Shown here piece after piece: positions 28,660 to 36,460 of a DNA stretch of 64,000 bases. A model generated the notes under the pieces. The model saw only the letters and a program-made list of their open reading frames with translations. It was not told the DNA's origin and searched no databases. The position numbers and the translations under genes are program-made. Positions within the stretch are counted from its first letter, which is position 1; every line of letters begins with the position of its first letter. This DNA comes from an uncultured Draconibacterium sp. (GTDB taxonomy: Bacteria > Bacteroidota > Bacteroidia > Bacteroidales > Prolixibacteraceae): contig CANLMQ010000005.1 in assembly GCA_947492175.1 (NCBI GenBank), positions 62,001 to 126,000 of the forward strand, given 5' to 3'.

Positions 28660-29532
28660 TTAAGCACCAATCATTTTATTGAAAACATCCAATTGTTCTT
28701 TCATCGCAACAATCCGATCGGCAGGAGACGTTCGGGCTTCAAGTAAAATCCAACCTTCGTATTTCATGCTAACAAATAAATCCATTAGCTGCTGGTACGG
28801 ATATTCACCAACATTTAATTCACGAACATGAACAGTATCGCCAAAATATTTTTTTACTGAATTAAAATTGGCTTCCAGGCCGGGTGGCAACAAATCCTGG
28901 TCGTTACAGTTCCAGCACATTTTTACAGACTTCTCAGTGACTTGTTCAAAAATGGCTTTCATGTTTGGTATCTCTTGCGAAACATTTCCATGAACTTCCA
29001 CTCTGATTACCTGGCCCAGATCTTTTGCAGCTCTGCCAATTTCGTTTAATGAGGACGCAATTTGTGCAATTGTTTTTTCGCGCGGCACATCTTTGGGAAT
29101 ACCGTTGGGCTTTACCTTAACACCGGTGGCACCAATATCTTTACACAATTTCAGATACTCAATTGTTTCCCGGATATTTTTCTTGACAAGATCCTGGTCT
29201 ACATGGTGATAATCGAAATTCGATCCGTATCCCACACAACATACCGGACTATCGTCAAAACGTTTTTTCACTTCCTGTCGTTCTTTCCCACTTAATGAAG
29301 TTTCCACCCCGTGGGCATGCTGGGTTCGAAGCTCAACACCTGCAAAGCCGGTTTTTTCGCAATTGGCTATAAGTGTTGGCAAATCCCAGTCTTTCCCCCA
29401 CTGGTATGTTACCAGGCCCATTTTCATTTTCAGTTTACGAAGCATTGCCTGTGCTGTCATCGGATCGATAAGACTTAATCCGGCTCCGGCAACAATACTT
29501 TTTTGTATAAAGCTTCTGCGCGATTGTTTCAT
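28660..29532 (-). CDS. Tat-exported sugar phosphate isomerase/epimerase-like TIM barrel
   Basis: 290 residues. It starts with a twin-arginine signal (MKQSRRSFIQK...). The remainder is an AP-endonuclease-2/xylose-isomerase-like TIM barrel with candidate metal ligands in 'VELRTQHAHG', 'VIRVEVHGNVSQ', 'MCWNCNDQDL' and 'GWILLEARTSP'. These families isomerise or epimerise sugars or inositols, and the exported versions usually accompany Gfo/Idh/MocA proteins in Bacteroidota. It is 24 bp from the DUF6807 gene upstream. The substrate cannot be determined. Confidence 0.8.
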   Translation of the reverse strand: MKQSRRSFIQKSIVAGAGLSLIDPMTAQAMLRKLKMKMGLVTYQWGKDWDLPTLIANCEKTGFAGVELRTQHAHGVETSLSGKERQEVKKRFDDSPVCCVGYGSNFDYHHVDQDLVKKNIRETIEYLKLCKDIGATGVKVKPNGIPKDVPREKTIAQIASSLNEIGRAAKDLGQVIRVEVHGNVSQEIPNMKAIFEQVTEKSVKMCWNCNDQDLLPPGLEANFNSVKKYFGDTVHVRELNVGEYPYQQLMDLFVSMKYEGWILLEARTSPADRIVAMKEQLDVFNKMIGA

Positions 29533-29556
29533 TCTGTTATGTATTTATTATGGCAT

Positions 29557-30600
29557 TTACATTCCGGCATATTCATCAGCCAGCTTATTTATCTGATCGT
29601 CGGTTAGATTTTCACCGGCAACCACTAACCTGTATTTAAAAGTAACTGAATCGCCTTTTTTCATACTAAAGTTAAGTTCGTTTTCTCCGTTCGAAAATAT
29701 TTTTTGCCCCAGGGTATTTGCAGCAAATAAACCATAATCGCGCGCATGCCAATAGGTTGGATAGCCCACATTGTTGGGATGATCGATGATTACCAGGGAA
29801 ACGGATTCTCCGTTAATTTCACTCGACAGTTTCATCCAGCGACAGCGGGTTCCCCAAACTTTACCTCCTTCAATACCATCAGCACTCCGGTAATTCCCTT
29901 TAACATAGGTATTATCCATTTCTTTTACCTCGGTAATAACACCGTGTGAATCCATTAATTTGGTTGGTTTGTTTGTTGGTAATTCCAGTTCGCGAGCTAC
30001 ACGAATTGCAAACATACCTTCCTTGTTATCAGTAAATTTTACTTCATCGATAAGCGCTTTTAAGGTTGTAGTGCGATCGATGATCCGAAGGTTTTCTTTC
30101 GCCGTAAATGTGAATTTCGTGTCATCGGAAAGCATTGATGTGTTATCCGGTGATTTCCATAGTGACTCTGTTTCAAGCACGGCTTCCCCCTTTCCGCTTT
30201 TGGCATTTTTCACCGATTGATGGTATATTACTCCATAACCATCCTTTTTTTCGGCTGGAATTGCCTCTGAATTGTTCCAGAAATCAAGTCCGTTTACATC
30301 GCCATAATTTAACCACACCCCCACATGGTGCGGATGGTCGGTGCGATCGCCTTCTTTATTTTTCAGCGGATAGCTGCGGGTTAACATATTACCCGCCGGA
30401 GACATTACCGGCCACAACACCGGTTTCATTATATTATCAGGATAGATGTACGATGTAAACAGCTTGCCATCGATGTTAACATCTATCTTTTGGGCAGCTT
30501 CGTCCACCTTTACATCGATAGTTTGCTGAGAATTACAATTACTAAAAAGTATTGAAGAACCAGCTGTTATTGCCATTAATAGTATTGTTTTAAATTTCAT
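29557..30600 (-). CDS. DUF6807 (PmoA-family) secreted protein
   Basis: 347 residues with a lipoprotein-like signal (ITAGSSILFSNC). The hallmark of the DUF6807/PmoA family is present: 'TRSYPLKNKEGDRTDHPHHVGVW' region (split over residues 73-95) and 'YGDVNGLDFWN', plus 'VSLVIIDHPNNVGYPTYWHARDYG' near residue 270. The family is common in glycan-utilisation regions of Bacteroidota and Planctomycetes. Its fold resembles galactose-mutarotase-like beta sandwiches, but its reaction is not established. The leader of about 100 bp is duplicated in front of the orphan gene at 32672-33631. Confidence 0.8.
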   Translation of the reverse strand: MKFKTILLMAITAGSSILFSNCNSQQTIDVKVDEAAQKIDVNIDGKLFTSYIYPDNIMKPVLWPVMSPAGNMLTRSYPLKNKEGDRTDHPHHVGVWLNYGDVNGLDFWNNSEAIPAEKKDGYGVIYHQSVKNAKSGKGEAVLETESLWKSPDNTSMLSDDTKFTFTAKENLRIIDRTTTLKALIDEVKFTDNKEGMFAIRVARELELPTNKPTKLMDSHGVITEVKEMDNTYVKGNYRSADGIEGGKVWGTRCRWMKLSSEINGESVSLVIIDHPNNVGYPTYWHARDYGLFAANTLGQKIFSNGENELNFSMKKGDSVTFKYRLVVAGENLTDDQINKLADEYAGM

Positions 30601-30700
30601 CTAATTAAGATTTAAAGTTTTCAACTGTATTAGATGTAACTCCCATGATTTTAATAATTCTTGTTTGTAGCAAATATTTGTCATGTTCGTTTCATACGAT
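30601..30700 (-). promoter_or_regulatory. Duplicated leader, copy 1, with a 13-codon upstream ORF
   Basis: About 95 bp upstream of the DUF6807 gene are clearly homologous to 33632-33727. Inside lies a short ORF on the minus strand (30605-30646), MGVTSNTVENFKS, whose stop is 4 nt before the DUF6807 start codon. The copy encodes MGVPSNTFENFKF at the same distance with no indel. It could be a leader peptide or simply part of a duplicated promoter. Confidence 0.5.
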
Positions 30701-30797
30701 TAAAATTGTTTATTCAAATGCAAAGTAACCTCAGTGAAGTTACAATGCATGTTATTGAATTTTGATTGATTACTTCAACGAGATGAACAGTTGACTG

Positions 30798-32135
30798 TTA
30801 CACAATATTTGGTACCTCGTATCCCTTACGGTAATTTCTGGTGAGCATTTTATCTGCTTCCGGATCGTTAACAAACTTCTCTGAGTGCGGATTAAATGTC
30901 AACACCCTTCCAAGTCGATAAGCTATGTTTCCAAGATGTGCCAAACCTGAAGACAGGTGTGCGGTTTCAACCGGGCCATTTAAGATGGTTTTGTCGTGCG
31001 CCCGAACTGCTTCTATAAAATTGGCAAAGTGCCCGTCGGTACCACCGGCTCCACGGTCCATGCCTGATGCTGCAATACCACCGTCATCTCCCGATTTTCC
31101 GGGTTCTCTGTTTTTTCCCAGGTACGATTTATATTTGTCGTACCCATCAACAACTATAATTCCCTTATCGCCATAAAAAATATTACCAACGGTAGCCCCT
31201 TCTTCTGTATTTGTACACCACGGACGTACTTCAAACTGTATAATTTTATCTTCTTCGGGATAATGATAAATCGACGTCAGCACTTCGGGTACCTCTTTGC
31301 AATCGTCCCAAAGGAATTTTCCGCCCATGGAAGTAATTTTGGTCGGTAAACCGACATCCAGTCCCCACATACATAAATCTGTTTCGTGAATTCCCTGGTT
31401 ACCCACATCGCCGTTTCCATAATCCCAGTGCCAGTGCCAGTTGTAGTGAACCAGGTTTCTTGTAAATGGCCGTTTTGGAGCCGGGCCGGTCCAAAGATCA
31501 TAATCCAGTCCATCCGGAACCGGAGAAAATCCCTGATCGCCAATGTCACCCCTCCAACGGAAAACCAAACCACGCGCCATATAAACACGTCCGATGTAGC
31601 CATCGCGCATTAGTTGAATGGCTTCGTTTACAGCCGGCGAGCTTCGTAATTGAACGCCGTGCTGAACAATACGGTCGTATTTCTCTGCAGCTTCCACCAT
31701 TTTACGGCCTTCCCAGATATTATGCGAACCGGGCTTTTCAACATAGCAGTCTTTTCCGGCCTGACACGCCCAGATAACCGATAATGCGTGCCAGTGGTTT
31801 GGCGATGCAATACTTATTACATCAATGTCTTTATTATCCATTACCCTACGGAGGTCCTGTTCCAATGCTACCTCTTCACCGTATTTGTCTTTAAAATCTT
31901 TCCGGCGCTCTTTCAGTACATTCATATCAGGGTCGCACAGAGTAGTAACCTGAACATTGTCTTGCGCCATAAATCCCTGAACATGACTTTTCCCTCTTCC
32001 ATTTAGCCCCAGTACAGCAGCATTTATACGATCGTTTGCGCCAAATACTTTTGCTGAAACAATTGTTGGAGCAACAACAGCTGCCGAACCGGCCGCCGCT
32101 GTTTTTTTAATAAATGATCTTCTTGATTCTTTCAT
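30798..32135 (-). CDS. Tat-exported Gfo/Idh/MocA-family oxidoreductase
   Basis: 445 residues. A twin-arginine signal (MKESRRSFIKKTAAAG) precedes the Rossmann NAD(P)-binding motif 'AAVLGLNGRGKSHVQGF', the family motif 'CYVEKPGSHN' and the substrate-domain motif 'HWDYGNGDVGNQGIHETDLC'. Members oxidise or epimerise sugars, glycosides or inositols using tightly bound NAD(P). It is probably the first gene of the four-gene catabolic cluster. A 14-bp perfect palindrome of LacI-operator type lies 40 bp upstream. Confidence 0.88.
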   Translation of the reverse strand: MKESRRSFIKKTAAAGSAAVVAPTIVSAKVFGANDRINAAVLGLNGRGKSHVQGFMAQDNVQVTTLCDPDMNVLKERRKDFKDKYGEEVALEQDLRRVMDNKDIDVISIASPNHWHALSVIWACQAGKDCYVEKPGSHNIWEGRKMVEAAEKYDRIVQHGVQLRSSPAVNEAIQLMRDGYIGRVYMARGLVFRWRGDIGDQGFSPVPDGLDYDLWTGPAPKRPFTRNLVHYNWHWHWDYGNGDVGNQGIHETDLCMWGLDVGLPTKITSMGGKFLWDDCKEVPEVLTSIYHYPEEDKIIQFEVRPWCTNTEEGATVGNIFYGDKGIIVVDGYDKYKSYLGKNREPGKSGDDGGIAASGMDRGAGGTDGHFANFIEAVRAHDKTILNGPVETAHLSSGLAHLGNIAYRLGRVLTFNPHSEKFVNDPEADKMLTRNYRKGYEVPNIV

Positions 32136-32174
32136 TTTTGTTGGTTTATGTTGGTTTAAAATGAATTTACCTGT

Positions 32175-32188
32175 CGTTAACGTTAACG
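32175..32188. promoter_or_regulatory. LacI-type palindromic operator candidate
   Basis: CGTTAACGTTAACG is a perfect 14-bp palindrome with the central AACGTT step typical of LacI/GalR-family operators. It is 40 bp before the Gfo/Idh/MocA start. No LacI regulator gene lies in the window, so the regulator would have to be encoded elsewhere. Confidence 0.5.
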
Positions 32189-32281
32189 AGGTTTAAATTT
32201 ATTAACTTTCTTTTGAAGTTGTAAGCAAATTCGTATGCCTTTTAACATGTTGACGATTTTAAGATGTGATTCTCGATCACC

Positions 32282-32585
32282 AGCTTTTAGGCATCCAATC
32301 TCAAAGACAGCCCTGCAACATCGTCCGGGATAACGGGAGAGCGTTGAATAACTTGCTGCACCGGACGAGTTTGTCTCTGCTCATTTACCCGGCGCTCCGC
32401 ACCGGGCTATTTACATTCGACGCTGCCAGCGTCAGAAAATCACGGAGGGATTAAATATTAATAACCCCGGGTGAAACGAACACAAAGAGTGTAACCCGGG
32501 CTATTAATACCGACCAACAACAGGCGCAATCACCCCGCTCTTCTGTGATTTGAAGTGCTTTGCGCCGCATCGCTAATGTCGATTC
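32282..32585 (+). repeat. Dispersed 304-bp stem-loop-rich repeat, copy A
   Basis: Nearly identical (about 10 differences in 304 bp, counted by eye) to 33945-34248 and related, in reverse orientation, to the element at 54555-55055. It contains several inverted repeats: CGTCCGG with CCGGACG, CCCGG with CCGGG, GACGCT with AGCGTC, CCCGGGT with ACCCGGG, and GGCGCAA with TTGCGCC. No long ORF has coding character. Similarity to the third element continues past 32585 with CCGTAAATATTTGT (32597-32610). Confidence 0.85.
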
Positions 32586-32671
32586 AAGATAATTGTCCGT
32601 AAATATTTGTCTGCAGAAGGTAGCTACTCGTAGTGAGACGAAGCTAAAGCCGGTATAGCCGAATATACATG

Positions 32672-33631
32672 CTATTTTAAATTAGCATTATAAAAAAAAA
32701 TTTTATTTTCTTTTCCTTGTGTTGTTGAATATTTAGTTCTGAAAGTTTTTAATATTCCTTTAGTATTATTGTTTGAATAAAATTCTCCAGTATGCTCATT
32801 ATATAAAGCCCATCCATTCAATGCATAATAAATAGCATCGAAATCTTTTGAGTTCATTATTTTTTGATAGTCGGTTCCAAGGGCTAAATCAAACACCTGG
32901 TTTAATTCGGGGGTTGTTCTGTCTGAATTGTTAATGTAATCGGTAAATTCATTTGGGGTGGTAATCCCGATTTGTTTTAATGCCTCATAGTTGGCTACCT
33001 GGCCTAATGCATAGGCAAAATTATATCTGGCACTACCATTATCTCTGGTTTTTCCATGAGCTCCAAATAAATAATCAATTCCTTCTTTCATATAGAATCC
33101 TAGTTTGTCATGTTTTTTAAGAATTTCTACATTACTTTTAACAAATGCATTTTTTCTTGTTCCTTGAGTTATTACATCAAATTTAGCAGTGGCAACTAAA
33201 AAGAAAGGATTTCCTCTTGTTCTATCATTTATACAATTTTGGATTTCCATCTCAAATTTATCTTCCCATGTTTTTCTTGCTCCTCCATCACTAAATTTCC
33301 CTTGTCCGATTAAATATACATACATGTCTTTTAGCCTTTTGTTATCTAAAGTATTTGGCATATTTTTAATTGCATCTGGAAGAGTATCATAGTAGCTATA
33401 TAAAAAGAATTCATTTGGATTTCCATTTGATGATCTTTTGCTGTCCAGAACTTGTTCGGCCAACTGAATTTTTTCTCTTTCTGCTAAATTGAATATTGAT
33501 TTTTCTTCTTTTAGTCTTTTGGCATCTGCTATAATATACAGCTCTTCGGCAGTAAAATCTCTCAGGTTTATTGTTTGGGCATGCAGGTTCATCAGGCCAA
33601 GTAAAGGAAGAATAAGCAGGAATTGTTTCAT
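32672..33631 (-). CDS. Secreted protein of unknown function between two direct repeats
   Basis: 319 residues with a Sec signal peptide (MKQFLLILPLLGLMNLHAQ). I do not recognise a family. The mature protein is mixed alpha/beta, lysine- and asparagine-rich, with no cysteines apparent except one in 'IQNCINDRT', no lipobox and no T9SS sorting domain. Features seen include 'DFTAEELYIIADAKRLKEEKS' near the N terminus and 'DYLFGAHGKTRDNGSARYNFAYALGQ' in the middle. The gene is more AT-rich than its neighbours. It is bracketed by 304-bp direct repeats, and its leader is a copy of the DUF6807 leader. This suggests that it arrived as, or was moved in, a cassette. Confidence 0.65.
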   Translation of the reverse strand: MKQFLLILPLLGLMNLHAQTINLRDFTAEELYIIADAKRLKEEKSIFNLAEREKIQLAEQVLDSKRSSNGNPNEFFLYSYYDTLPDAIKNMPNTLDNKRLKDMYVYLIGQGKFSDGGARKTWEDKFEMEIQNCINDRTRGNPFFLVATAKFDVITQGTRKNAFVKSNVEILKKHDKLGFYMKEGIDYLFGAHGKTRDNGSARYNFAYALGQVANYEALKQIGITTPNEFTDYINNSDRTTPELNQVFDLALGTDYQKIMNSKDFDAIYYALNGWALYNEHTGEFYSNNNTKGILKTFRTKYSTTQGKENKIFFYNANLK

Positions 33632-33727
33632 CTAATTAAAATTTAAAGTTTTCAAAGGTATTAGATGGAACTCCCATGATTTTAAATATGCTTGTTTGTG
33701 GCAAATTTTTGTCATGGTCGTTTCATA
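33632..33727 (-). promoter_or_regulatory. Duplicated leader, copy 2
   Basis: Homologous to 30601-30700 over about 95 bp without obvious indels near the gene. It includes the 13-codon ORF MGVPSNTFENFKF (33636-33677, minus) and the shared upstream block with TGAAACGA, CATGACAAA and ACAAACAAG on the minus strand. This block may be the promoter. Confidence 0.5.
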
Positions 33728-33880
33728 TTTGGTATTTTATTGATTTCTGAGGATACAGCCCCAGGCATGATTGATTTTTATTGACCATAAATATATTGAT
33801 ATTCAAAAAAAATAAAAACATTTATTAACTGCAATGCGGCATGTTTTTTTAGTTTCCATCTGCAAACTTAACTGCCCCTT

Positions 33881-34248
33881 CCTCTTATCCCTGGCTAACT
33901 GCGCAAGCCAGGCAGGCTTTCCCACACGCAACTGCTTTTACACAAGCTTTTAGGCATCCAATCTCAAAGACAGCCCTGCAACATCGTCCGGGATAACGGG
34001 AGAGCGTTGAATAACCTGCTGCACCGGACGAGTTTGTCTCTGCTCATTTACCCGGCGCTCCGCACCGGGCTATTTACATTCGACGCTGCCAGCGTCAGAA
34101 AATCACGGAGGGATTAAATATTAATAACCCCGGGTAAAACGAACAAAGAGAGTGTAACCCGGGGTATTAATACCCGGCAACAACAGGCGCAATCATCCCG
34201 CTCTTCTGTGATTTGAAGTGCTTTGCGCCGCATCGCTAATGTCGATTC
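33881..34248 (+). repeat. Dispersed repeat, copy B, with a left terminal-inverted-repeat remnant
   Basis: Bases 33945-34248 match copy A almost perfectly. Bases 33881-33923 (CCTCTTATCCCTGGCTAACT... to ...GGCTTTCCC) match the terminal inverted repeats of the element at 54555-55055, so copy B keeps the left end. No right terminal repeat is found after 34248. The rest of the gap to 34527 holds a hairpin (ACATACGC 34393-34400 with GCGTATGT 34406-34413) and the leader of the next gene, and nothing else I recognise. Confidence 0.8.
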
Positions 34249-34527
34249 GGGACTCCACCCAAAAGTATACTCTATAATAATTTGATAAAGAGTGTAGTTT
34301 TTCATAATTTGTAGTACCGTTAAAAACCAGATCACGATTTACCCCACGAATTCATTCGTATAAATCGTTTTATTTTTAACACTGCTCCGCTCACATACGC
34401 AAGGCGCGTATGTACGGCACGCCTTAAGGTTTGCCGAATATAAAAGGAGCCGCCCCTGGCCTTGGAAACTCAGGACGGCCCCAAATCAATAACTATTTCT
34501 AATTATTAATTTTTAAATGTATAAAAA

Positions 34528-35271
34528 ATGGCGAATACAGACGACTACAATGCCAAATTAGCCGAAATTCAGGCTATTCCCAACGAAGAAGTAAAAGATC
34601 CCGGCATGCCTGTTGACATTGCTTTACAGGAAGCCGAAAACCTGCATCACTGGAGTTTGGATGATACCGAAGCATTAGCCGTGGTAGGAATCACCGAAAA
34701 CATGATTGAAGATCTGCCCGTACGTGCAGGAGCTTGCCGCGAGGCGCAATCGATCTGGAACAAAGACTACCGTTCGCAGCAGGAAGCGCAGAAACAGTGG
34801 GCTGAACAGGCTCCGCTGGCTTATGATTTCCGCGACGACCTGCTGGCTTCCATGCGTTTTGCCTATCGTAAAAACGATGCCCTGCTAAGCCGTGTAAGAG
34901 CTATTACCGAAGGCAGCGGAAATGCCGACATGATTCAGGACCTGAACGACATTGCCGTACTGGGCCGTGAAAATCCCGATGCGCTTACCGGCATTAGCTT
35001 CGATCTTTCTCAACTTGATCTGGCAGCTACCCGTGCCGACGAACTGGCCGACTTGCTGGCTGAAGCCAACGGCGACAAAGCCGATTCAAACGAATCGAAA
35101 ATCATTCGCGACAAGGCCTATTTATATATGAAGGAGCTGGTGGATGAGATTCGCGAAGCCGGAAAATATGTCTTCAGGAAAGACCCCAGCAGGCTAAAAG
35201 GTTATTCAAGCGAATACTGGAGAAAACAAAACCGTAAAAAGAATGACAACGACAGCGAAGTTGCTGAATAA
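34528..35271 (+). CDS. Acidic helical protein of unknown function
   Basis: 247 residues with no signal peptide and no membrane segment. It is acidic over residues 1-200 (many D, E and A; predicted almost entirely helical) with a basic tail ('FRKDPSRLKGYSSEYWRKQNRKKN', split here at residues 215-240) ending in an acidic DNDSEVAE. Higher GC than the flanking repeats and a clean reading frame support a real gene. I do not recognise the family. The leader is AT-rich with a hairpin at 34393-34413. A phased CTGTT/AACAG array starts 8 bp after the stop codon. Whether the protein binds that array is unknown; the basic C terminus would allow nucleic-acid contact. Confidence 0.7.
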   Translation: MANTDDYNAKLAEIQAIPNEEVKDPGMPVDIALQEAENLHHWSLDDTEALAVVGITENMIEDLPVRAGACREAQSIWNKDYRSQQEAQKQWAEQAPLAYDFRDDLLASMRFAYRKNDALLSRVRAITEGSGNADMIQDLNDIAVLGRENPDALTGISFDLSQLDLAATRADELADLLAEANGDKADSNESKIIRDKAYLYMKELVDEIREAGKYVFRKDPSRLKGYSSEYWRKQNRKKNDNDSEVAE

Positions 35272-35278
35272 CAACATT

Positions 35279-35508
35279 CTGTTAGATTTTTGGGCGTCCT
35301 GTAGCAATATTGGGCGCCCTGTTCACTTACACCCCTCCCTGTTACATTTTCGGGCCTTCCTGTTAAACAGGACGAGAAAAAAGTTAACAGGATTCAAAAA
35401 AAAACATAACAGGACTACCGCAAAAGGTACAGGATCGCTAAAAATTTTACAGGAAACGAAAAAAATGCAACAGGACTGGCAAAAATGTTACAGGACAGCC
35501 TCTCTGTT
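35279..35508. repeat. Phased head-to-head array of CTGTT/AACAG motifs with ~20-bp period
   Basis: CTGT(T/A) begins at 35279, 35299, 35319, 35339 and 35360. The reverse-oriented ACAGGA begins at 35367, 35387, 35409, 35429, 35449, 35470 and 35490. Spacings are 20-22 bp. The two arms meet in a perfect 15-bp palindrome, TCCTGTTAAACAGGA (35358-35372). Spacers are not identical, but most carry an A tract about 10 bp from each motif on the right arm and a T tract or C-rich stretch on the left. One further CTGTT lies at 35504. The array fills the gap between two convergent genes and is not CRISPR-like, because the conserved part is only 6-8 bp. Confidence 0.8.
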
Positions 35509-35515
35509 TACAAAC

Positions 35516-36460
35516 CTAATTACCCTTTACTGCAACAGATTCGGTACGGCGCTCAAACAAATCAAGGTCGTAGCTGAACATGATTTCGTGCGAGCCGTTG
35601 TTAAAGCCGTTTATTTCGGAAATGGTAATGTCGTACGAATAACCGATCGTCATTCTGGGCGAAGGTTTAAACTGGGTAATAATCCCAAAGGCGGCATTAA
35701 ATCGGTACATGGCTCCTACCCAAACCCGTTCTCTAAAACCGGCTATTGCGTTCACATCGAAAGAAATGGGCGCATGTTTTACCCATTTTACCAAAGCACT
35801 GGTTTTTAACTGGTAATCTTCATTCAGAACAAAACGTTGCCCGCCGGTAAAATAAAGATGCATTTGCTGCCTGTTGATGTATTCGGTTGAAACCTCTTCG
35901 CGGGTAATTTTATTCTCAATTAACTTTGGAACCGAAAGGCCGAAATACGTGTCGGCAGAATAAAGGAAAAAGCCAACCCCTACGTTAGGTAAAAAGTTTT
36001 CGTAGATATCGCGGTCGAATATCGGATCGGGAGAAACAGTTTCCAAACCGGTAAGTTTAGCGCGGTAAAAGCTTACGCCTCCTTTTAATCCCATTCCCAA
36101 CTTAAATTTATCGGACACCAGCAAAAAATAGGAATAGTCGATGTATACTCCGGTTTGTTTTAGTGGTCCTATTTTATCGGACATAACAGAAACACCAAAA
36201 CCAATATTTTTATCTTCTACAGAAGTATTGTAGGCAAACGAGCGTGTTGCCGGCGCACCTTCAAAAGCAACCCACTGGTTTCGTGCAATCAGCAAGGCAT
36301 TGCCCACTTCGCGCGAACCTGCAAAAGCCGGATTTATAACCAACAGGTTATCCATATACTGCGTGTACATGGGGTCTTGCTGGGCACTGGCATTTTTTGT
36401 CGCCCCTAAAAAGGTTAACAGCACCAAAGTACAGACTGCTATTTTTTTAATTCCTCTCAT
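35516..36460 (-). CDS. PorP/SprF-like T9SS outer-membrane protein
   Basis: 314 residues. After a signal peptide (cut near 'NASAQ') it has the family start 'QDPMYTQYMDNLLVINPAFAGS' (residues 27-48), then a barrel-like alternation of strands ending 'SHEIMFSYDLDLFERR'. In Flavobacteria SprF-type proteins are encoded next to adhesins with type B sorting domains and are needed for their secretion. Here the gene directly abuts (no gap) the type-B-sorted 666-residue protein upstream. It is distinct from the porP of the core operon. Confidence 0.88.
   Translation of the reverse strand: MRGIKKIAVCTLVLLTFLGATKNASAQQDPMYTQYMDNLLVINPAFAGSREVGNALLIARNQWVAFEGAPATRSFAYNTSVEDKNIGFGVSVMSDKIGPLKQTGVYIDYSYFLLVSDKFKLGMGLKGGVSFYRAKLTGLETVSPDPIFDRDIYENFLPNVGVGFFLYSADTYFGLSVPKLIENKITREEVSTEYINRQQMHLYFTGGQRFVLNEDYQLKTSALVKWVKHAPISFDVNAIAGFRERVWVGAMYRFNAAFGIITQFKPSPRMTIGYSYDITISEINGFNNGSHEIMFSYDLDLFERRTESVAVKGN

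Noticed and set aside
32266..32454. 62-codon plus-strand ORF inside repeat copy A
   Set aside because: It lies within the stem-loop-rich repeat, has no start signal or recognisable protein, and is not kept in the diverged third copy.
34114..34335. 73-codon minus-strand ORF over the end of repeat copy B
   Set aside because: It crosses the repeat boundary into unrelated sequence, so it is accidental.
35279..35508. Possible CRISPR array
   Set aside because: The conserved unit is only 6-8 bp, the spacing is 20-22 bp and the orientation flips in the middle. No cas gene is present.
35243..35809. 188-codon plus-strand ORF through the phased array and antisense to the PorP/SprF-like gene
   Set aside because: Its lysine- and threonine-rich repeats come from the AACAGGA array, and the second half is the shadow of a clear minus-strand gene.
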